A stretch of DNA of 19,650 bases from Candidatus Magasanikiibacteriota bacterium (GTDB lineage Bacteria; Patescibacteriota; Patescibacteriia; Magasanikbacterales; GWA2-37-8): positions 1 through 19,650 of the forward strand of contig CAINUM010000034.1 in NCBI GenBank assembly GCA_903853785.1, read 5' to 3'. The position numbers were made by a program, and so were the translations under genes. The notes under the pieces are model-generated. The model was not told where the DNA came from. It was given only the letters and a program-made list of their open reading frames with translations, and did no database searches. Below, one piece after another: positions 13,488-19,650 of this stretch (position 1 is its first letter; every line of letters starts with the position of its first letter).

Positions 13488-15332
13488 TTATTCAACAGTC
13501 GGTCGTGGTCCAAGAATTCTAATGATGTCTTCTTGTTCGATCGTCTCCTTTTCCATCAATTCCTTCACTAATTCATCCATTTTAGAACGATTTGCTAAAA
13601 CGATAGTATTAGCACGCTTTTCTGCTTCCTCTACCAACACCTTAATTTCTTTATCGATTTCTTCAGCAGTTTTATCACTATAATCACGTTGTTCGTGAAT
13701 TTCCTTACCAAGGAAAATCATTTCTTCATGTTCACCAAATGTACGTGGCCCAAGCTTGGTACTCATACCATAGCGAGTTACCATATCTTTAGCGGTCTTG
13801 GTAGCATTACGCAAATCTGAACTAGGTCCGGTTGATAACATATCATCTCCAAAAATCAATTTCTCTACTGTATAGCCACCAAACATCATAGCCAAATCAT
13901 CTCTAAAGTGTGCCAATGTATGATAGTGACGATCTTCCGATGGCATGTTCAATGTATAACCACCAGCAGTTCCACGAGAAATTACCGACACTTTACGCAC
14001 CGGATCACAATGAGCCAAGAAATGACCAACAATCGCATGACCAGCTTCATGATAAGCCGTCATCTTTTTTTCTTTTTCACTAATTATTCGATTTTTTCTT
14101 TCTGGTCCGAGCAATACTTTTTCAATACTTTCCAATACTTCACTTTCTCCCACAGTTTTTTTGCCACGACGAACAGCCAAGATTGCAGCCTCGTTCAAAA
14201 GATTTGCCAAATCAGCTCCTGAAAATCCAGGTGTTCGTTGAGCTAATTTACTCAAAGAAACATTATCTTCCAACGGTTTTCCTTTAGCATGAACTTTCAA
14301 AATTTCTTCGCGATCCTTCATGTCCGGTAAATCAATCACTACACGGCGATCAAAACGACCTGGGCGAAGTAAGGCAGGATCCAAAACATCTGGGCGATTG
14401 GTTGCAGCCATAACGATTACTCCCAAATTGGCTTCAAACCCATCCATTTCCACCAAGATCTGATTCAATGTTTGTTCACGCTCATCGTGACCACCACCCA
14501 TACCCGTACCGCGACGGCGACCAACAGCATCAATTTCATCAATAAATATAATTGCAGGTGCAGCTTTTTTGGCTTTGGAGAATAAATCACGAACGCGTGA
14601 CGCACCAACACCAACAAACATCTCCACAAACTCAGAACCACTCATGTGGAAGAATTCTACCCCCGCTTCACCAGCTACGGATTTGGCAAGCAGAGTTTTA
14701 CCAGTACCTGGCGCACCCATCAGCAAAACACCTTTAGGAATCTTTGCACCAATATCTGCAAATTTTTTTGGGTCTTTCAAAAAATCTACGATTTCTTCCA
14801 ATTCTTGTTTGGCTTCTTTTGCACCAGCCACATCAGCAAATGTTTTTTTATCTTTTGGATCTGCTCCACCTTTGCGAGGATTGCTCTGACCAAAACCCAT
14901 GGCTTTACTATTAGCCCCCTGAACACCTTTGGTCATGAAATACAAAAATACCATTATGATCACAAGTGGAATAATAGCTGGTAATAAATTGGCCATCCAA
15001 AATTTCCACGAATTTTCATCTTTTATTTCTACAGATACAGCTGCTCGAGCCACATCGGAAACTCCATAATTTTTCATTACGTCACCAAATGAATCGCCGG
15101 CTTCTTTTTTCACTTCTTGTTTTTTGGCGGCTGCGTCTTTAAGTTCGGCTGTGAGGGTATCGCCCTGCACCACTACTTTTTTGACCTGACCGGCATTGAT
15201 CTCTTGAACTAACTGTCCAATATCGACTACATCTGGTTTTTTGTCTGCTCCAGATCTAGTCAAACCCAATATTCCAGCTACCACCAAAAGCACCAGAAAC
15301 ACTGCTAAAAAATTCTTTAAAAAGTTTTTCAT
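13488..15332 (-). CDS. ftsH: ATP-dependent zinc metalloprotease FtsH
   Basis: A membrane-bound AAA+ protease that degrades misassembled membrane proteins and selected regulators. The product is 614 residues from the ATG at 15332; an in-frame TTG five codons upstream is less likely. An N-terminal membrane segment (residues about 4-20) is followed by an outer domain, a second membrane segment at about 110-133, and the AAA core. Walker A is GAPGTGKT (206-213), Walker B is IIFIDEIDAVGRRRG, and the SRH is MAATNRPDVLDPALLRPGRFDR. The zinc site HEAGH (428-432) and the C-terminal protease domain are complete. An extended -10 promoter lies about 80 bases upstream, and the giant hairpin lies downstream. 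It appears to be a single-gene unit. Confidence 0.97.
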   Translation of the reverse strand: MKNFLKNFLAVFLVLLVVAGILGLTRSGADKKPDVVDIGQLVQEINAGQVKKVVVQGDTLTAELKDAAAKKQEVKKEAGDSFGDVMKNYGVSDVARAAVSVEIKDENSWKFWMANLLPAIIPLVIIMVFLYFMTKGVQGANSKAMGFGQSNPRKGGADPKDKKTFADVAGAKEAKQELEEIVDFLKDPKKFADIGAKIPKGVLLMGAPGTGKTLLAKSVAGEAGVEFFHMSGSEFVEMFVGVGASRVRDLFSKAKKAAPAIIFIDEIDAVGRRRGTGMGGGHDEREQTLNQILVEMDGFEANLGVIVMAATNRPDVLDPALLRPGRFDRRVVIDLPDMKDREEILKVHAKGKPLEDNVSLSKLAQRTPGFSGADLANLLNEAAILAVRRGKKTVGESEVLESIEKVLLGPERKNRIISEKEKKMTAYHEAGHAIVGHFLAHCDPVRKVSVISRGTAGGYTLNMPSEDRHYHTLAHFRDDLAMMFGGYTVEKLIFGDDMLSTGPSSDLRNATKTAKDMVTRYGMSTKLGPRTFGEHEEMIFLGKEIHEQRDYSDKTAEEIDKEIKVLVEEAEKRANTIVLANRSKMDELVKELMEKETIEQEDIIRILGPRPTVE

Positions 15333-15413
15333 ACAAAAGTATATCAAATTAGCTAAAAAATATTACTAAACAATACAATAACCCTACCTTAAAATGAACA
15401 TAAAATCAAGGGC

Positions 15414-15422
15414 ATTATAACA
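15414..15422 (-). promoter_or_regulatory. Extended -10 promoter of ftsH
   Basis: TGTTATAAT on the minus strand (15422-15414) has a perfect -10 with a TG extension; the -35 is weak. The predicted start is near 15407, giving a leader of about 75 nt before the ATG. Confidence 0.6.
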
Positions 15423-15448
15423 CCTCAGCAATCATCATAATATTGCCT

Positions 15449-18400
15449 TTATTTATATAAAACAGTTGATTTAAAATCTTTTAATAAGCTGACTAAATGC
15501 AGGCGTTCATCATATGAAATATCCTCCAAACGAAATTTAACATTGGTAACCTTATCTGCCATAGTTTTTTGTTGTTTAGCCTCTTCAGAATATACCTCCC
15601 CCAAAAAGCGAATTTTGTATGCAAAAGCTACTAGATCTCTACAAGTTGTGGCTTCTTTGGATGACAAAATTTTATATTCATTCAATAATTTAATTTTCCC
15701 GTCGACTGACGCTGGTACAGAACCTGCTAAATCTTTCGGTATTTTCCCAGAATTAAATCCTTCAAAAAGTAAATAATACAATTTAAAAACTACCGCTCTC
15801 TGAAGAGACTCTTTTACATGAGTCATAAGTTCTCCACTAGCCACGCTCGTATAAAGAGTTTCAAACTGGGCTTGGTAACCCGGACGCCTATCGGTTCCAA
15901 TTTCCAAGTCTTTTGCTATATATGAATCAAGATAATGGGCAGTGGTATTTTCAACCAACAATAATTCTTTAGTTCGTGAAACTGTTCCTGATTGCTCTTC
16001 GAATAGCGCATCACTATCAAGCATGGTGGTAGGCTCTTCTACTTGTCTAAATTTTGAAAGCTCAACCTTAAAATCACGTATTGACGATAATAGCGTAAAC
16101 GGAAGTCGATCCGCTTTGGCAAGACCAGCATCTGCATGAATACCTTGTTCTTCAAGCAAATTGTTCATAATAGGGCCGAGCTTCATATTTATAAATTGTT
16201 TTAGAGCACCGAGTTGTTCTTCTGAAATTTGTTCGGAAACATCATCAACATATAAAAGATAATCAAGATCAGAGCCAAGTACTACCTCACCCCGCCCAAC
16301 ACTACCAACTACGGCTGGAACAATATATTTCTTCAAATCTAAAACACCATCTTCAGACGCAGTCTCGGCACCAATTTTATCCCACGCTTTATTCCAAAGT
16401 GTGCGCATGAATTCTTTTTTAAATTCACTAAATCGCTGAGCGATCTCTAGGATTGAAGTTGTAGACCCTTCTCTAAACAACATGCTAGTCAAATCATTTT
16501 TAAACACTGCTTGTTCCAACGAACCTGTTTCTCCTTCTCTATAAACAAAAGGTAACTGTTTCTCGATGAAAGCATCGATAAATGCATTATGTTGGCGTTC
16601 AGGTTGGACTGAATTTTCAACTCCATTTAAAAGTTTTCTACTAAATGCATCAGAAAATTCTTTACCAAAAATTGCTTCTCGAGCTTTAGCGCGCTTCTTT
16701 CTTCCGGTAGTTTTTCTTATAAAATTATATAACTCATTAAATGACTGTGCTTTATACCATTCCACTGGTCGTTCATTCAAATCATTACTGCGTAAAAAAT
16801 CAATTAAAACAGCTAAGTCAACCAACTCATCATTTTTATTAGAAAGCAAATGGGCTTGGAGAGAATCAATGACAATCTGATGTTTTTCGTCTTTTTCACT
16901 AGCAATATACGCAAACACATTATCGATAACAGCTCGCGGATAACCTTTTTTATTAAGAGAATAATAAAACATTCTCATCTGATCAAACTCTTCTTGACTA
17001 AAAAGCAAAGCTCCCCCGACATCAACCAACGGAATATATGATCCTTTAGTAGCAATGTCTTTTTTGGCTTTTGCTACGAGCCCCTTGTCGTTGTTTCTTA
17101 AAATAATAGAGGTGATTTCGGTTGTTGGAATACCACCACGAATCAAATAATGATCCCTACCAATTGCACCTGAATAATATGGCTCTCTATCTTTGTTGTC
17201 ATATTGACCATAAACCAAAACGACATCTCCATAACCGTAATTAGTTAAACTATGGTACCTTTCAGAAAAAGTCTTTTGGGGTGCATCATCACCTATCACT
17301 TTGGAAAGATCAACACCTAAAAGACCGGACGCATCAGTCCTTGTGCCAGGACCAAGCAATTCTCCAGAAAGATTTCCATTTTCAAGAGCAAGCTCTAAAA
17401 ATTTACTTGGCATTCCATGTACAAAAGAACCTGGTGGCAAAAAGTCGGTCACCTGACGATTGCGAGCATCGGCTTTTTCTATCGCCAAACGTGCGATCTT
17501 CAATTTATTTTCTAACTCTTCTTTTCTTTCAGGATCATCAGTCAAGTCCAATTCACGCTGCATTGATAATATTTGAAATTCAGAACCAGACAACATTACA
17601 ACCTCTTCAATATCTCGCCTGAGACGACCCATAATATCTTCTGCTGACAAATCCTTCATAGCTGGATCATTACATCTTTTTAGATTGTACATATCCATGA
17701 AGATAAGTCTTTTGTCCGATTCTTTGGTGTTAGTACTACTGAAAACGCGACTAATTTCTTGTAACTTTTTATGGACTGCTAGATGAATTTCGTCATGATT
17801 TAATTTACCGCCAATATTAATAGATTGAATATATTCAATAATTTTGGCAACCACAATATCTTTTAACTTTCCCATTTTATTGGAATTGCTTAGTGTGTCT
17901 TTTATACTCGGATCAATATATATGAGATATTCAACAAAAACATTAAATATTTCCTTATCATTAGTAACATCACCGCCTACATCAGTTTGTTGCATAATAG
18001 CATGCAACAAATCCAAATGATCGTTTGTAAACTTTTTTTGTTTTAAAAATCGAGATAATATTGCTATAGCGATATTTTTATTTTCTTTCCACTCGCGCAT
18101 TAATATCTCAGCGCGTCCCAAAATTAATCCATTTATTTCTTTTTTTGCTTGATCATCATATTGATTTTCATCAGGCAAATAACCACCTTGTGATAAATAT
18201 CTGTCAGCAAGTTTGCTTTTCTGTTCGTCAGAAAGGATTATTATACCTTTGGCTGATTGGTCCAGTACATAGTGACAATTTTCTGCCGTTGAAATTAGTG
18301 TTTTGTTGATTATTTCTTCTAAAAGTTCCGCACGAATTTCAGATTTAAATTCGATCTTTTTTTCTGCACACTCGATATAAAAATCAAGACTAATCTTCGG

Positions 18401-19636
18401 GTTGGATAACTTAATTTTTTCTATAATTTCATGACCATTAGAAATAATAAATTCTGGATTTATATGATTTAGCTGAGCAGCAAAACGATCAAAATTGGTT
18501 TGCAAAAATATAGACAAACAAACCTCATCCTTCCAGAGGTCTGAGTCTTCATACAAATAACTCAGAAAATTTCCAACCGATTCTTTTTCTTCTTTAAAAA
18601 TATCATAATATTGAGATATTGGCTCAGCGCGATTTCTTAAAATATGATAAATCACATCATTTTGCTGACCATTATAATATTTATTCTGATGTTTTAACAA
18701 AAGACGCGCTGTACGAACATCAAACGATGTGCCCGTTGGTAGTCCAGACTTTTTGTAAAGTGTAACCCACAATTCTTCCAACTGCTCTTCTGATAATCCC
18801 AATTGATATAATTTATCTTTTTGGTTTAGTAGTTCCCATCCAAAATTTGATGATTTTTCTTTTAATATTGACCAACGAAACTCAGCTGGAACTGACAATA
18901 ATTTTTCGATAGACTCTTCTGTGGAAATATCCTGTTTACTGTCAAAGCTTGCCAAAACTAATTTAATATCACTTTCCATTTGACCTTCTGAAATCACCAA
19001 TATTCTTTGCAAGTTTTGTTCCGACAAACCAATTAATGCATGTGTTTGTAAATACTCAAGTGTATTATTTACGCGTTGCGTGTCCATTAAAAAATAATCG
19101 CGAATAGAAATTTTTTTACCGAAAATATCGTGCAATTTTTGTGCAAATTCCGTAAATTTATCAACATCATTTGGATAACGTAAAAATTTTATCAAATCTC
19201 CTAGATCAATATTTCCAAATTCTGATAATTTTACAAACCTATCAAGAGTATCATGATCTACAGAGTCACAAAACTCCCCTACTTGATCGGTCGGCAAAAA
19301 ACACAACGAGCGAGAACTGGTCTCCGTAGACGAAAGAAAATTATATACAGTTTCAAAATTTGGATGTCTAGCTATAACCAATAGTTGCTCAGAAAAATAT
19401 CGAAGACCGTAAAAATCTTGTGATTTTTTTCCTAGCTGTGCTAATTTTTCCAAATTCTCAAAAGCTGTTTCATCTAAATTAATTAATTCTTTTAAAAAAG
19501 GCATCGCTTCTTCCCTGCTATACATTTGGTAAGCGGTTGGAAATTTATCTTCTGTAAATTTAACTAACTGCGTGTCAATTCTAAATTTTGACCAATCGAA
19601 ATATCGACTACTAGTTATATTTTCCTTATTATCCAT
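15449..19636 (-). CDS. Giant protein with a GlnD/DUF294-type nucleotidyltransferase and a possible ADP-ribosyltransferase-like module
   Basis: A 1395-residue protein of largely unknown role. About residues 1-690 are mostly helical, without a recognised domain. A charged, coiled-coil-like stretch follows (about 690-732). Residues about 735-845 hold FVHGMPSKFLELALENGNL (H740), EPYYSG (Y820, Y821) and DHYLIRGGIPTTEITSIIL (E840), an order resembling the H-Y-E layout of ADP-ribosyltransferase folds; this match is tentative. Residues 1111-1126 read GSVGRGEVVLGSDLDY, the nucleotidyltransferase signature GSxGRGE-x4-SDxD seen in GlnD, GlnE and DUF294 proteins, with D1123 and D1125 as metal ligands. 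The C-terminal helical part matches that arrangement. The reading frame is open to the window edge, so the start may lie further upstream. It could be a regulator or an effector; the sequence does not say. Confidence 0.75.
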   Translation of the reverse strand: MDNKENITSSRYFDWSKFRIDTQLVKFTEDKFPTAYQMYSREEAMPFLKELINLDETAFENLEKLAQLGKKSQDFYGLRYFSEQLLVIARHPNFETVYNFLSSTETSSRSLCFLPTDQVGEFCDSVDHDTLDRFVKLSEFGNIDLGDLIKFLRYPNDVDKFTEFAQKLHDIFGKKISIRDYFLMDTQRVNNTLEYLQTHALIGLSEQNLQRILVISEGQMESDIKLVLASFDSKQDISTEESIEKLLSVPAEFRWSILKEKSSNFGWELLNQKDKLYQLGLSEEQLEELWVTLYKKSGLPTGTSFDVRTARLLLKHQNKYYNGQQNDVIYHILRNRAEPISQYYDIFKEEKESVGNFLSYLYEDSDLWKDEVCLSIFLQTNFDRFAAQLNHINPEFIISNGHEIIEKIKLSNPKISLDFYIECAEKKIEFKSEIRAELLEEIINKTLISTAENCHYVLDQSAKGIIILSDEQKSKLADRYLSQGGYLPDENQYDDQAKKEINGLILGRAEILMREWKENKNIAIAILSRFLKQKKFTNDHLDLLHAIMQQTDVGGDVTNDKEIFNVFVEYLIYIDPSIKDTLSNSNKMGKLKDIVVAKIIEYIQSINIGGKLNHDEIHLAVHKKLQEISRVFSSTNTKESDKRLIFMDMYNLKRCNDPAMKDLSAEDIMGRLRRDIEEVVMLSGSEFQILSMQRELDLTDDPERKEELENKLKIARLAIEKADARNRQVTDFLPPGSFVHGMPSKFLELALENGNLSGELLGPGTRTDASGLLGVDLSKVIGDDAPQKTFSERYHSLTNYGYGDVVLVYGQYDNKDREPYYSGAIGRDHYLIRGGIPTTEITSIILRNNDKGLVAKAKKDIATKGSYIPLVDVGGALLFSQEEFDQMRMFYYSLNKKGYPRAVIDNVFAYIASEKDEKHQIVIDSLQAHLLSNKNDELVDLAVLIDFLRSNDLNERPVEWYKAQSFNELYNFIRKTTGRKKRAKAREAIFGKEFSDAFSRKLLNGVENSVQPERQHNAFIDAFIEKQLPFVYREGETGSLEQAVFKNDLTSMLFREGSTTSILEIAQRFSEFKKEFMRTLWNKAWDKIGAETASEDGVLDLKKYIVPAVVGSVGRGEVVLGSDLDYLLYVDDVSEQISEEQLGALKQFINMKLGPIMNNLLEEQGIHADAGLAKADRLPFTLLSSIRDFKVELSKFRQVEEPTTMLDSDALFEEQSGTVSRTKELLLVENTTAHYLDSYIAKDLEIGTDRRPGYQAQFETLYTSVASGELMTHVKESLQRAVVFKLYYLLFEGFNSGKIPKDLAGSVPASVDGKIKLLNEYKILSSKEATTCRDLVAFAYKIRFLGEVYSEEAKQQKTMADKVTNVKFRLEDISYDERLHLVSLLKDFKSTVLYK

Positions 19637-19650
19637 TTGTTCAATAATGG

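Noticed and set aside
15332..15347. TTG start codon of ftsH at 15347
   Set aside because: The ATG at 15332 begins the usual short N-terminus before the first membrane segment; the five extra residues add nothing recognisable.
1..19650. CRISPR arrays, insertion sequences and tRNA genes
   Set aside because: I saw no regularly spaced direct repeats, no transposase-like ORF with terminal inverted repeats and no cloverleaf with a T-arm motif on either strand.

Overview
This window looks like a piece of a Candidate Phyla Radiation (Patescibacteria) chromosome. The evidence is an AT-rich sequence, short intergenic gaps, few Shine-Dalgarno sites, a DUF4012 surface protein, a membrane-anchored baseplate-J-like protein, a PilB-type pilus ATPase and a ThrRS without its TGS domain. 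I cannot assign a genus from the sequence alone.

Layout. 11-4489 (+): two membrane-anchored surface proteins, a DUF4012 protein with an N-terminal CCHC zinc knuckle and a protein with a large repeat-rich outer part. They end at a bidirectional terminator shared with miaA (4532-5464, -). 5509-6024 (+): a separate transcription unit with a strong extended -10 promoter, about 450 nt packed with short perfect hairpins, and a terminator. It looks like a structured RNA and may contain a 53-codon ORF. 6033-8567 (-): a GNAT acetyltransferase and thrS behind a very compact T-box riboswitch. The T-box motif, an antiterminator, a competing terminator and a Thr (ACU) specifier can all be placed base by base. 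8572-12541 (-): a membrane protein, PilB and a baseplate-J-like anchored protein. 12555-13347 (-): a GC-richer island encoding a cysteine-rich lipoprotein, with a consensus promoter, a structured leader and its own terminator. 13365-13475: a 26-bp stem closing a branched apex. 13488-15332 (-): ftsH. 15449-19636 (-): a 1395-residue protein with a GlnD/DUF294-type nucleotidyltransferase motif and a possible ADP-ribosyltransferase-like module.

How the parts fit. The surface proteins, pilus motor, lipoprotein and FtsH are envelope functions. miaA, thrS and the T-box serve tRNA modification and charging. Five of the seven promoters I could place carry a TG extended -10 element, which suggests a common local promoter style. 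The main candidates for new biology are the 5544-6024 RNA, the miniature threonine T-box, the nucleotidyltransferase/ART-like giant protein and the lipoprotein island with its structured leader.
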